NCBI GenBank assembly: GCA_018266575.1
Contig: JAFEAE010000023.1
Location: 372,001 to 436,000, forward strand
Direction of reading: 5' to 3'
Source of the DNA: Bacteroidota bacterium
GTDB taxonomy: Bacteria; Bacteroidota; Bacteroidia; Chitinophagales; Chitinophagaceae
DNA: 64,000 nucleotides
Part shown: positions 42,435 through 50,662 of the stretch, in pieces
How positions within the stretch are numbered: position 1 is the stretch's first letter
Layout of the letters: every line of letters begins with the position of its first letter
Translations under genes and position numbers: made by a program
Notes under the pieces: model-generated
Seen by the model: the letters and a program-made list of their open reading frames with translations, nothing else
What the model was told of the DNA's origin: nothing
Database searches by the model: none

Positions 42435-43685
42435 TTATTTGTCGTTATCGAACTCTTCTTTCAAAATCTTTCTCACTTCGTCGATTGTTTCTCTTTCAAG
42501 ATCGGTCCTTCTTTCCAACTCCTCTGGCGTAAGGTTCAATACGCTTCTTGCAGTGTCGCAACCAACGCGCTTGAACTCATCAATCACCCACGTTTCAATT
42601 TCGTCGCTGAATTCATCAAGGTCAATATCAAATTCTTCCACTTCGCCTTCATTATCGCGGAATACATCGATACTGTAACCTGTCAATTCCTGTGCGAGTT
42701 TGATGTTCACACCTTTTCTTCCGATAGCAAGAGAAACCTGATCGGGTTTTAAATAGACATTCGCCTGCAGCTTTTCGCTGTCTATGTCCATGCTTGTAAT
42801 TTTTGACGGTGTTAATGAACGCTGGATCAATAACTGAATATTGTTCGTCCAGTTGATCACATCAATATTTTCATTTTTCAATTCACGAACAATGCCATGG
42901 ATGCGGCTCCCTTTCATACCTACGCAAGCGCCAACCGGATCAATCCTGTCATCGTAAGACTCAACAGCTACCTTGGCACGCTCGCCTGGTTCGCGGACGA
43001 TTTTCTTTATTACTATCAATCCATCAAAAATTTCAGGCACTTCAATTTCCAATAGTTTAGCAAGAAATGCAGGGCTTGTTCTTGATAAGATGATAACCGG
43101 TGAATTATTTTTCAGGTCAACTTTTTTTACCACAGCACGGATGGATTCCCCTTTTTTGAAATAATCCTGCGGGATTTGTTCTGATTTGGGAAGAATTAAT
43201 TCGTTGCCTTCTTCATCCAGTAATAAAATTTCTTTTTTCCAGACCTGGTATACTTCTGCATTGATGATCTCGCCAATACGGTCGCTGTATTTTTTTACCA
43301 ATACATTTTTCTTGAGATCACCGATACGGCTTGCCAGCGTTTGCTTTGCAGCCAAAATCGCACGGCGGCCAAAATCCAGGATTTCAATTTCCTGGTATAA
43401 TTCCTCACCCACTTCAAAGTCAGGTTCAATTTTAATTGCTTCGCTGTACGGCACTTCAGCTAATGGGTCATTAACATTGCCATCTTCCACAATCATGCGG
43501 TGGCGCACAATTTCAAGGTCGCCTTTTTCAGCGTTCACGATCACATCAAAATTTTCATCGCTGCCATATTTTTTGCGGAGCAATGTTTTGAATACATCTT
43601 CTACCACTTTCATCATGGTTGGGCGGTCTATATTTTCAGCTTCCTTAAAATCCTGGAATGCTTCGATGAGGTTAATACTTGCCAT
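42435..43685 (-). CDS. nusA: Transcription termination/antitermination factor NusA
   Basis: 416 residues. ASINLIEAFQDFKEAENIDRPTMMKVVEDVFKTLLRKKYG is the N-terminal RNA-polymerase-binding domain, an S1 domain lies about residues 130-205, and VESYDDRIDPVGACVGMKGSRIHGIVREL begins the KH1 domain, with SLAIGRKGVNIKLAQELTGYSIDV in KH2. The E. coli-type C-terminal acidic repeats are absent, as is usual outside gammaproteobacteria; instead a short helical tail (TPEELERRTDLERETIDEVRKIL) is present. It controls pausing and termination and joins antitermination complexes, so it may also work with the UpxY-like factor. Confidence 0.97.
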   Translation of the reverse strand: MASINLIEAFQDFKEAENIDRPTMMKVVEDVFKTLLRKKYGSDENFDVIVNAEKGDLEIVRHRMIVEDGNVNDPLAEVPYSEAIKIEPDFEVGEELYQEIEILDFGRRAILAAKQTLASRIGDLKKNVLVKKYSDRIGEIINAEVYQVWKKEILLLDEEGNELILPKSEQIPQDYFKKGESIRAVVKKVDLKNNSPVIILSRTSPAFLAKLLEIEVPEIFDGLIVIKKIVREPGERAKVAVESYDDRIDPVGACVGMKGSRIHGIVRELKNENIDVINWTNNIQLLIQRSLTPSKITSMDIDSEKLQANVYLKPDQVSLAIGRKGVNIKLAQELTGYSIDVFRDNEGEVEEFDIDLDEFSDEIETWVIDEFKRVGCDTARSVLNLTPEELERRTDLERETIDEVRKILKEEFDNDK

Positions 43686-43720
43686 AGCTTAATTTTTATG
43701 TCCCGCTTCAGGCGGGGCTG

Positions 43721-44191
43721 TTAGAATACTATTTGAATTGTTGTAGTTTTTATATTAGAAAATAAAATTGCGTGATTAATGATCTCCTTCTTTTTGTTTT
43801 TGCCTTTTGTCTCTTCCACAATAATGCCATCTTCGGTAACATCGGTCATCCTGCCCTCTTTTTTTGTCCCGTCGAGAAGTACCACTTCCACTAACCTGCC
43901 AATATTTTTTTTGTATTGGCGAAGGGATTTTAAGGGTTGGTCAAGCCCGGGCGATGAAATTTCCAGGGAAAAATCATCAGCAGGGAAAAGATGCGATTCT
44001 TCTAATTTCTTATATAATGCCCGGTTATATTGTACACATTTTTCAATGGAGATGCCGTTGTCGCCGTCTAAAAAAATTTTTACATTATTTGTTGGTTTGA
44101 TCTTTACTTCCACCAAAAAATAAGCCGGCTCAGCGCTCAGCAAGTCCTGCACCATAGATTCTATCGACCTGATCTGTGTTTCGTTAACCAT
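43721..44191 (-). CDS. rimP: Ribosome maturation factor RimP
   Basis: 156 residues. The N-terminal domain runs to about residue 85 with YFLVEVKIKPTNNVKIFLDGDNGISIEKCVQYNRALYKKL, followed by the signature DFSLEISSPGLDQPLKSLRQYKKNIGRLVEVVL. The last part is an SH3-like domain (KEGRMTDVTEDGIIVEE). It is needed for 30S subunit maturation. Position directly before nusA and infB is conserved across bacteria and confirms the call. Confidence 0.95.
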   Translation of the reverse strand: MVNETQIRSIESMVQDLLSAEPAYFLVEVKIKPTNNVKIFLDGDNGISIEKCVQYNRALYKKLEESHLFPADDFSLEISSPGLDQPLKSLRQYKKNIGRLVEVVLLDGTKKEGRMTDVTEDGIIVEETKGKNKKKEIINHAILFSNIKTTTIQIVF

Positions 44192-44246
44192 AAGAAAATG
44201 AAGAAGGGAACGAGTTCGTTCCCTTCTGTTGCTTCTTTAACCATTG

Positions 44247-44254
44247 CAAATGTA
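44247..44254 (-). promoter_or_regulatory. Candidate -7 box for rimP-nusA-infB
   Basis: The minus strand reads TACATTTG, a match to TAnnTTTG, 56 bases before the rimP ATG. Upstream at the expected distance the minus strand reads GTTTTTTC, a weak -33 box. Confidence 0.38.
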
Positions 44255-44306
44255 AGGGAAATATTTATACTGAAAAAACGGCAGGAATAATTTTGTGTTA
44301 AGGAGA

Positions 44307-44447
44307 GGTATCTCGCGGCGGCACGGCGACGCAACGAATAGATTGGAAAAAGATTCCATTTCTATGAAATTTTTGTATGAAAATGAATTTCTCATAACGA
44401 TGCAAAGATGCCACACATGTACTCGTTGCGCCGCCGCGAGACATACC
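44307..44447. repeat. MITE-like element with long inverted repeats
   Basis: The left arm (44307-44337) reads GGTATCTCGCGGCGGC, then eight extra bases ACGGCGAC, then GCAACGA. The right arm (44423-44447) is its reverse complement without the extra bases: TCGTTGC then GCCGCCGCGAGA and CATACC. The arms are far richer in G/C than the A/T-rich 85-base centre. The whole could be a small mobile element or a large hairpin. The extra eight bases create GCGACGCAACG, the core of a repeat seen at other sites in the window. Confidence 0.65.
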
Positions 44448-44508
44448 AATATCGGCATGTTATATGCTTTACAATAAAACAAAGTAATTTTATCAAAAGC
44501 AATTTGTT

Positions 44509-44880
44509 ATGACTGAAAATGAAAGCCTCGGCTCGTTTTTTCAAAGCAATAAAAGCCTTGCCAAAGAATACTTCGAAACAAGGCTGGAAATTTTCCGGCT
44601 AAATGCTATCCGAATGGCATCAAAATCGGCGGGATTATTAGTGTGGATGATCATTTCGCTGTTCCTCGTTTTTTTAATCATATTATTTCTTGGGGTAACA
44701 ATCGGTTTCTGGCTTTCGAAACTAACCGACAGTTTTGTGATGGGTTTTGGTTTGGTTACGCTTGCCCTTATTTTGCTCTGTGTAATATTGGCCGTTTTCA
44801 GGAAGAAATTATTCCTTGAACCACTTATGCAAATTATTTTAGACAGGGCGAGCGAAGAAATTGATGAGGAAGATGAGTGA
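44509..44880 (+). CDS. Small two-span membrane protein, phage-holin-like family
   Basis: 123 residues. After a soluble helix (FFQSNKSLAKEYFETRLEIFRLNAIRMASK) there are two membrane spans, SAGLLVWMIISLFLVFLIILFL and FVMGFGLVTLALILLCVILAVF, then an acidic cytoplasmic tail EEIDEEDE. This layout fits the 'putative actinobacterial holin-X / phage holin' group that is common as a chromosomal gene in Bacteroidota and is not evidence of a prophage. It is first of three small plus-strand genes. Function is unknown. Confidence 0.7.
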   Translation: MTENESLGSFFQSNKSLAKEYFETRLEIFRLNAIRMASKSAGLLVWMIISLFLVFLIILFLGVTIGFWLSKLTDSFVMGFGLVTLALILLCVILAVFRKKLFLEPLMQIILDRASEEIDEEDE

Positions 44881-45044
44881 GGTAAGAATGTAGAAGTTAG
44901 GAGATAGAATATAGAATGTGCGGATCGTATGAAAATTATAATTGAATTTGATTTAATAAATTTTTCAGCCAGCTACCGGAAATGTATAACCGAAATTTGG
45001 TAACGCATTTGACGGAGCGAACTGAAGATGAACATTGATTTGCC

Positions 45045-45098
45045 GATGACGTGATTGCGACGCAACGATGATGCTATGAAAACAGATGCTGGTATTAT
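45045..45098. repeat. Dispersed repeat (GCGACGCAACG core), copy overlapping a gene start
   Basis: The core GCGACGCAACG lies at 45057-45067. Over about 54 bases the reverse complement matches the start of the GH43-like gene at 52433-52490, sharing ATACCAGC, TCTGT and TTGCGTCGCAATC in the same order. The copy covers the TTG at 45055 and the ATG at 45076 of the small gene that follows. Confidence 0.6.
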
Positions 45099-45432
45099 TA
45101 AAAAAATTACGGTTATGCCTAAAGAAAAAAAATTCCAAAACATCCAGGCGCTGGAAAAAGAAATAAGGAAACTCAGGCTTCGTGCAAAGCAGATGGAAAA
45201 CGAATTTGATGATAATTTTTCCCACTTGCAGGAAAATTATTTACCTATGGCGCTCAATTCCGTGCTGCCCAAGAAAATTGCGTATAAGGGCATTCCGGCA
45301 ACTATCATCAGCCTTTTGTTGGATAATGAACGATTCAGGAATACGGTTATAAAACTTTCGGAAGAAGTGATTGACCGGGTGTCTGATGGTGTTGATTACC
45401 TTTCAGAGAAGTTAAAACGAAAAAAAGATTAG
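45076..45432 (+). CDS. Small hypothetical protein
   Basis: 118 residues from the ATG at 45076. A frame from TTG at 45055 is possible but lies within the dispersed repeat, and the Met codon at MPKEKKF (residue 14) is another option. The sequence has a charged N-terminal helix (KFQNIQALEKEIRKLRLRAKQMENEFDDNF), a less polar middle (MALNSVLPKKIAYKGIPATIISLLL) and a basic tail (YLSEKLKRKKD). No family recognised. It follows the holin-like gene and may be its partner, since such proteins often pair with a soluble helix-rich protein. Confidence 0.62.
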   Translation: MKTDAGIIKKITVMPKEKKFQNIQALEKEIRKLRLRAKQMENEFDDNFSHLQENYLPMALNSVLPKKIAYKGIPATIISLLLDNERFRNTVIKLSEEVIDRVSDGVDYLSEKLKRKKD

Positions 45433-45492
45433 AAGTTTTTTAAACAAGGCGTTAACAATGCTGTTTTCCATTTGCATTAACTTTGAGCTATT

Positions 45493-45735
45493 ATGTTAGC
45501 AGAAATTTTCTTTTTCGGGATATTGATTTATATAGCATATAAAGTGATTTTCAATTTTATTGTCCCTGTTTCGCATGCGAGCAAGCAAATGCGGCAACAG
45601 TTCAGGGATATGCATGAACATGCACAACAACAGGCAAACCAGTATCAACAACAAAATCAGCAGCAAAATAACGCACAGCAAAAATCAAACGAAGTTGTGG
45701 GGGATTATATTGATTTTGAGGAAGTGAAGAAATAG
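45493..45735 (+). CDS. DUF4834-like small membrane protein
   Basis: 80 residues. One N-terminal membrane span (EIFFFGILIYIAYKVIFNFIVPV) is followed by a Gln/Asn-rich hydrophilic tail and a conserved end GDYIDFEEVKK. This end motif and the layout match the DUF4834 family of Bacteroidota. Function is unknown; it is probably an inner-membrane protein with its tail in the cytoplasm. It ends shortly before a strong inverted repeat that converges with the HAD gene. Confidence 0.72.
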   Translation: MLAEIFFFGILIYIAYKVIFNFIVPVSHASKQMRQQFRDMHEHAQQQANQYQQQNQQQNNAQQKSNEVVGDYIDFEEVKK

Positions 45736-45747
45736 CTGACAGTTCAG

Positions 45748-45798
45748 AGATGACAGTCGACAAACTAAATAGCAAATTAAAAATTAAGACTGTCATCT
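45748..45798. terminator. Bidirectional terminator-like inverted repeat
   Basis: AGATGACAGTC (45748-45758) and GACTGTCATCT (45788-45798) form a perfect 11-base inverted repeat with a 29-base A/T-rich spacer, set between converging genes. It may end both transcripts or be another small repeat. Confidence 0.45.
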
Positions 45799-45817
45799 TT
45801 CAACTATTATCTGTTAT

Positions 45818-46438
45818 CTAAATTTTCCAGTTAATATCCAAAATTGTTTTCCCCGGTTCTACAAAATATCCTTTCAAGCCGGCGGCATTAGCACCTTCTA
45901 CGTTTACCAATGCATCATCAACAAATAAAGTTTCGGATGGGGTTAATTCATTTTCGTTGGTGATGTGCAAATAAGATGCAATATCCGGTTTGCGCAACCC
46001 AAGCACGTTTGAATAATATGCTTTTTCGAAATGTTCATCTAACGTTTCACTTGGGAATGTATCTGCAAAAATTTTTCGTACCGTTACCATGTGTAACGCA
46101 TTGGTATTACTGAAAAGGAAAATGCGGTATCTGTTTCTGAGTTTTTTTAATAACTCAACTCTTTCTTTCGGGAAATCGAGCAGTAATGCATCCCACGCTT
46201 TGATGATAAGCGAATCTGGTACATCAAGGTTACCTAACCTTCTCAGCTCATTAATAAATTCTTCATCACTGATTTTTCCGATTTCATATTCTTTAAAAAA
46301 AGAAGCGGCGAAGCCATGCCCGAAATATTTGGAAAAATCTTTCACGCCTAAATCTACAAATGCACGTTCGGTGAGTTTGTTATCGAGATTGATAAGCACA
46401 CCTCCTAAATCGAAGATGATATTTTTGATTTCCTGCAT
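45818..46438 (-). CDS. HAD-superfamily hydrolase
   Basis: 206 residues from the ATG at 46438 (MQEIKNIIFDLGGVLINLD). The nucleophile motif is FDLGGVLINL with one of the usual Asp pair replaced by Gly, as in the YihX/epoxide-hydrolase N-terminal subgroup. IFLFSNTNALHMVTVRKIF contains the motif II Ser, LGLRKPDIASYLHI the motif III Lys, and ETLFVDDALVNVEGANAAGLKGYF the motif IV Asp pair. It likely acts on sugar phosphates such as glucose-1-phosphate. Longer starts add unrelated residues. Confidence 0.86.
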   Translation of the reverse strand: MQEIKNIIFDLGGVLINLDNKLTERAFVDLGVKDFSKYFGHGFAASFFKEYEIGKISDEEFINELRRLGNLDVPDSLIIKAWDALLLDFPKERVELLKKLRNRYRIFLFSNTNALHMVTVRKIFADTFPSETLDEHFEKAYYSNVLGLRKPDIASYLHITNENELTPSETLFVDDALVNVEGANAAGLKGYFVEPGKTILDINWKI

Positions 46439-46455
46439 TTGGTAAAAATAATAGT

Positions 46456-46532
46456 TTAACCGCAAAGGCGCGAAGACGCAAAGTAATAAACGCTTTGTGA
46501 ATAATCTTTGCAGCTTGCGCCTTCGTGGTTAA
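46456..46532. repeat. Imperfect inverted repeat of the CGCAAAGGCGCGAAG type
   Basis: The left arm 46456-46483 (TTAACCGCAAAGGCGCGAAG...) and right arm 46506-46532 (...GCGCCTTCGTGGTTAA) are imperfect reverse complements. This word is familiar as a dispersed intergenic repeat in Bacteroidota and related phyla. It lies directly upstream of the HAD gene and downstream of the GH3 gene. Confidence 0.55.
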
Positions 46533-46599
46533 TTACTAATATATAATTACAAATTCCTACTTCCACTAATCTGGAAATCTCCCCAAATCCCAATTCAGA

Positions 46600-48870
46600 T
46601 TACTTCACCCAATTCACTTTCGCCGATTTCACATCTCTCGAATTGCCCCCAACCATGATCACAAAATCTCCGGCTTCCCAATCGTATTTCAAATCGCCGT
46701 TATAAAATTTCAGATCGTTTGTCGTGATCGTGAATGAAACTTCTTTTGATTCACCGGCTTTCAAAAACACTTTCTGAAATCCTTTCAATTCTTTCACCGG
46801 TCGTGTTATACTTCCCACCAGATCCCTGATATATAATTGCACCACTTCTTTCCCGTCTTTTGATCCGTTATTAGTTAGGGTAACCGTCGCCGTTAGTTGC
46901 TGGTTTCCTTTCAATGATGTGCTGCTCAATTTTAAATCGCCGTACGAAAAATTAGTATAGCTCAATCCATAACCAAACGGATATACCGGATCATTGGAAA
47001 CATCCAGGTAATTCGAGCGGAATTTCTGAAACCATTTTCCATCAGGCAAAGGCCTGCCGGTATTTTTATGATTATAATACAAGGGAATTTGTCCAACATT
47101 CTGCGGCCAGGTTGTACTCAATTTTCCTGAAGGGTTCACATCACCAAATAATACATCGGCGATTGCAGGGCCAGCTTCACTTCCGCCAAACCATACATTC
47201 AAAATAGAAGGCACATTATCATTTTCCCATTTGATCGCGAGCGGCCTTCCTGTGAATAATACCAATACAACAGGTTTTCCGGTTTTCAATAATGCCTGCA
47301 ACAAATCTTTTTGCGCCTGCGGCATTTCAATATCGCTGCGGCTGCTGCTCTCACCTGTCATCTCTGCGCTCTCGCCTAATGCAGCAACGATCACATCCGC
47401 ATCTTTCGAAATATTCACCGCTTCCTGGATGATATCCGCAGCAGGCCTGCTATCTCTTCCTAATGATTTTCCAAACATGCCTGCTCTTTCTTCATACGCC
47501 GCATCATAATCCAGGTTCGATCCCTTGGCATACACAATTTTTGCAGTCGCTCCGGCAACAGATTTCAAACCTTCCAGCAATGAAGTGGCTTTTGAAAAAT
47601 CAGCAGCAACACTCCATGTGCCCGGCATATTTTCTTTATTATCGGCAAGCGGTCCGACCAATGCAATCGTTCCACTTTTTTTCAGTGGTAAAATATTGTT
47701 TTGATTTTTTAGTAACACAAAACAATCGGCAGCAATTTCTCTCGCCGTCTTACGATTTGCATCGGTAAAGATTTCTGTTGCTGCTCTTTTCTCATCGCAA
47801 TATTTGTACGGATTATCAAACAATCCCAATTTATATTTTGCTTCGAGTATCAACCTGCATGCATTATCAATTTCCGCTTGTGTAACCTTCCCTTCTTTCA
47901 ATGATTTTTTCAACGTCGTTAAAAATCCTTCGCCAACCATATCCATATCAATGCCTGCTTTCAATGCCAATGCAGAAACTGTTTGCAGATCTCCCAAGCC
48001 ATGTTCGATCATTTCAGGTATGCCGGTATAATCCGTTACTGTAAAGCCTTTGAAGCCCCATTGTTTGCGCAACACATCCGTCATTAAAAATTTATTTGCA
48101 GTTGCAGGCACACCATCCACTTCATTGAAGGAAGCCATCACACTTCCCACACCGGCATCAACTGCAGCTTTATATGGCGGCAAATATTCATTATACATGC
48201 GCACACGGCTCATATCGGTTGTGTTATAATCGCGGCCTGCTTCCGCAGCTCCATACAACGCATAATGTTTTACACACGCCATAATATTGGTGTTCTTCGA
48301 ATAGTCGCCCTGGTAACCTTTCACCATAGCTTTTGCGATCTGCGAACCGAGATACGCATCTTCGCCATTACCTTCTGCAATGCGCCCCCAGCGCGGATCA
48401 CGACAGATATCAACCATCGGCGAAAACGTCCAGCAAATACCATCGGCGCTTGCTTCTGTTGCCGCAACTCTCGCACTCGTTTCAATTTCTTTCATATCCC
48501 AACTGCAACTCAAACCAAGCGGGATCGGGAACACAGTTTCATAACCATGTATCACATCCATCCCGAAGATCAGCGGGATTTTCAAACGGCTTTCTTCTAC
48601 TGCAACTTTTTGTACCGCACGAATTTTCGCAACAGTTTTAATATTGAACAATCCACCGACAGCGCCATCTTTTATTTTTTTCCCGATATCCGAATTGCTT
48701 GCCTGGCCGGTAACAATATCGCCGGAGCCCGGCAAATTCAGTTGCCCGATCTTTTCATCAAGCGTCATTTTATTCATGAGGTTAGTGATGAATGCATTCA
48801 TCTTTGCATCCTGCGCATGCAATGCGATCACAACAAAAAGCAGCGCAATAAGAACTTGAACTTTTTTCAT
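46600..48870 (-). CDS. bglX: GH3 beta-glucosidase (BglX-like), secreted
   Basis: 756 residues. MKKVQVLIALLFVVIALHAQ is a signal peptide, so the enzyme is periplasmic or exported. KMTLDEKIGQLNLPG starts the GH3 N-terminal domain, DPRWGRIAEGNGEDAYL and CVKHYALYGAAEAGRDYN are substrate-binding blocks, and GFKGFTVTDYTGI holds the nucleophile Asp. The C-terminal domain includes a beta-sandwich (FN3-like, LTATVTLTNNGSKDGKEVVQLYI). It releases terminal glucose from beta-glucosides. Next to three GH144-like enzymes, it may finish breakdown of beta-1,2-gluco-oligosaccharides (inference). Confidence 0.92.
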   Translation of the reverse strand: MKKVQVLIALLFVVIALHAQDAKMNAFITNLMNKMTLDEKIGQLNLPGSGDIVTGQASNSDIGKKIKDGAVGGLFNIKTVAKIRAVQKVAVEESRLKIPLIFGMDVIHGYETVFPIPLGLSCSWDMKEIETSARVAATEASADGICWTFSPMVDICRDPRWGRIAEGNGEDAYLGSQIAKAMVKGYQGDYSKNTNIMACVKHYALYGAAEAGRDYNTTDMSRVRMYNEYLPPYKAAVDAGVGSVMASFNEVDGVPATANKFLMTDVLRKQWGFKGFTVTDYTGIPEMIEHGLGDLQTVSALALKAGIDMDMVGEGFLTTLKKSLKEGKVTQAEIDNACRLILEAKYKLGLFDNPYKYCDEKRAATEIFTDANRKTAREIAADCFVLLKNQNNILPLKKSGTIALVGPLADNKENMPGTWSVAADFSKATSLLEGLKSVAGATAKIVYAKGSNLDYDAAYEERAGMFGKSLGRDSRPAADIIQEAVNISKDADVIVAALGESAEMTGESSSRSDIEMPQAQKDLLQALLKTGKPVVLVLFTGRPLAIKWENDNVPSILNVWFGGSEAGPAIADVLFGDVNPSGKLSTTWPQNVGQIPLYYNHKNTGRPLPDGKWFQKFRSNYLDVSNDPVYPFGYGLSYTNFSYGDLKLSSTSLKGNQQLTATVTLTNNGSKDGKEVVQLYIRDLVGSITRPVKELKGFQKVFLKAGESKEVSFTITTNDLKFYNGDLKYDWEAGDFVIMVGGNSRDVKSAKVNWVK

Positions 48871-48882
48871 GGCGTTATTTTG

Positions 48883-48916
48883 ATTTACGAATTATGAATT
48901 GGGATTTACGATTTCT
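48883..48916. repeat. Short TTACGA-type intergenic repeat
   Basis: The stretch reads TTTACGAATTATGAATTGGG then ATTTACGATTTCT and resembles the stretch at 55015-55050 upstream of the oxidoreductase gene. Such ACGAATT repeats are common between genes in Bacteroidota. Confidence 0.35.
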
Positions 48917-49003
48917 TTAATTCTACTTTTTCTATCTGATGTATTATTCTTTATTTCTAATTTTTTTCTTTTTTGTAACCGGCATTTGTTCGCTCCTCAA
49001 CAT

Positions 49004-49014
49004 CGTTGCGTCGC
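49004..49014. repeat. Dispersed repeat core CGTTGCGTCGC
   Basis: The reverse complement is GCGACGCAACG, identical to the cores at 44326-44336 and 45057-45067. It lies between the SGNH and GH3 genes. The flanks share only short words with the other copies. Confidence 0.5.
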
Positions 49015-49127
49015 ACACTTGTACAGTTGATATTCTATTGAACATTTGTATGAACCTTGATTTTATCCTTATTTAGCTGATTCTTCTGATCATTTAATCT
49101 TATATCAGGTTAATCAAAAAAATCAGG

Positions 49128-49808
49128 TCAAAATCGTGGTTCAGACTTACTTTTCAACTCCGGCTCTATCGCTTTTTTCCAGATCGCATAACCGCTTGCG
49201 TTCATGTGCAAACTGTCGGATAAAAAAATCGATGGCATCGGCCTTCCGTTTTCCAGCATCAAATGAAACACATCAACAAACGATGTGTTTTTTTGAGTTG
49301 CTAAAAATTTTTTTATTGCTTCATTCGCTGCTTCGCCTTTTGCCATCAATTTCATTCTTGAAGGGCTTGGCTTGATGGAAACATAAACGATGTTCGCATC
49401 CGGCAAACCTTTCCGTATTATCCAAAATAATTTTTCAAAACGGCTGATGACTGTTTGTGTAGAGACAGTATCGCTCGCAGCAAAATCATTATCGCCGCAA
49501 TAGATCACTACTTGTTTTGGATGATAAGGAAGAATGATATCGTTCGCATACCGTATAACATCCGGCAATGAAGAACCGCCGAATCCGCGATTAATTATTT
49601 TATACCCCGGAAAATAATTTTGTACGTCCGTCCATTTTGTGAATGAAGAACTGCCGACAAATAAAATAGCATGTAGCGGCGGGGGGTTGAGGCTATCCTG
49701 TTTTTTAAAATGCTGAATGTCGCTATAAAATGGTGCGTCTTGCTGTGCAAAGACATTCAAAAAAATTCCTGCGAATACAATTATTGAAAATAACTTTTTT
49801 AATAGCAT
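49128..49808 (-). CDS. SGNH/GDSL-type hydrolase, secreted
   Basis: 226 residues from the ATG at 49808 (MLLKKLFSIIVFAGIFLNVFAQ), giving a signal peptide. ILFVGSSSFTKW holds the nucleophile Ser (block I), INRGFGGSSL the Gly of block II, VVIYCGDNDFA the Asn of block III, and SDSLHMNASGYAIW the Asp-x-x-His of block V. Members are esterases, often removing acetyl groups from polysaccharides. In this cluster a deacetylase role is plausible but inferred. The NagB gene lies upstream. Confidence 0.87.
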   Translation of the reverse strand: MLLKKLFSIIVFAGIFLNVFAQQDAPFYSDIQHFKKQDSLNPPPLHAILFVGSSSFTKWTDVQNYFPGYKIINRGFGGSSLPDVIRYANDIILPYHPKQVVIYCGDNDFAASDTVSTQTVISRFEKLFWIIRKGLPDANIVYVSIKPSPSRMKLMAKGEAANEAIKKFLATQKNTSFVDVFHLMLENGRPMPSIFLSDSLHMNASGYAIWKKAIEPELKSKSEPRF

Positions 49809-49939
49809 AACTTTTGTTCTTTTATTTTTAACCATACAAGACATTCAAGGCATACAAGTTTTTAACTCCTTTTATTTCTTTATGCCTTATATGGTTAAAT
49901 TCATTTACCATAAAAGTCATTTAAGACATCTAAGGTTTA

Positions 49940-50662
49940 TTATAAAATCGAAGCTGCATCTTTATCAACAAACACAAAACCATCCGGATGTTTTTGCATG
50001 ATGCCTGCCGGGAAATTATTGTTCACCGGTTCATTCACCGTTTTACTTATCACTTCTGCCTTTGCTTTTCCATTTGCTATTAATATTGCTTTTTGTGCAT
50101 TCATCAAATGGCCAAGACCTAATGTGATTCCTTTTGAAAGTTTGATCGCACCGGCAAAATATTTTTGCCCGACCGTTATTGTCGTTTCGTGCAAACTGAT
50201 CACATGCGATAATAAACTAAAATCTACTCCCGGTTCATTAAAACCAATATGGCCGTTCATTCCGATGCCGACAATGATCAAATCAATCCCACCTTTTTCT
50301 TTGATGATGTTATCCATCTTTTTGCATTCTCCATTCAAATCATTCGACAATGCATCGAACAGAAATATTTTCTCTGCAGAAATATTTAACGGCTCAAATA
50401 AATTATGATGAAAGAAATAACTGCAACTTCCGGTATTTTCTTTAGGTACGCCAACCCATTCGTCCAGCCCAATAAAATTGCATTTTGAAATATCTATTTT
50501 TTCAGCTTTCACTTTTTTTGCAATCCATTCACAAGTTCCGAGTGGTGTATTGCCGGAAGCGAGACAAACAACTGCATCCGGTTTTTCTTTTACCAGCTTG
50601 ATCACTTCTTCCGCAGTTCGTTGCGAAAGCGCATCATAATCATCAAATATTTTTACTTCCAT
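49940..50662 (-). CDS. nagB: Glucosamine-6-phosphate deaminase (NagB-like)
   Basis: 240 residues. VVCLASGNTPLGTCEWIAKK is the phosphate loop, FIGLDEWVGVPKENTGSC carries the catalytic Asp, and LIIVGIGMNGHIGFNEPGVDF has the ring-opening His and the family signature. It converts glucosamine 6-phosphate to fructose 6-phosphate and ammonia in the cytoplasm. It overlaps the GH43-like gene by one base, so they are co-transcribed, which hints that an amino sugar is released in the pathway. Some relatives act as sugar-phosphate isomerases or 6-phosphogluconolactonases. Confidence 0.9.
   Translation of the reverse strand: MEVKIFDDYDALSQRTAEEVIKLVKEKPDAVVCLASGNTPLGTCEWIAKKVKAEKIDISKCNFIGLDEWVGVPKENTGSCSYFFHHNLFEPLNISAEKIFLFDALSNDLNGECKKMDNIIKEKGGIDLIIVGIGMNGHIGFNEPGVDFSLLSHVISLHETTITVGQKYFAGAIKLSKGITLGLGHLMNAQKAILIANGKAKAEVISKTVNEPVNNNFPAGIMQKHPDGFVFVDKDAASIL

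Larger units (their letters stand above)
44192..44508. other. 317-base divergent region with promoter and palindromic element
   Basis: It separates rimP (minus) from the holin-like gene (plus). It holds a -7-like box for rimP and a 141-base element bounded by long inverted repeats, both listed separately. No other ORF was supported. Confidence 0.55.

Noticed and set aside
44509..44880. Sign of a prophage from the holin-like protein
   Set aside because: No other phage gene nearby; this holin-like family is a common chromosomal gene in Bacteroidota.
45748..45798. CRISPR-like repeat
   Set aside because: Only one inverted pair and no direct repeats with spacers; a terminator or small palindrome fits better.
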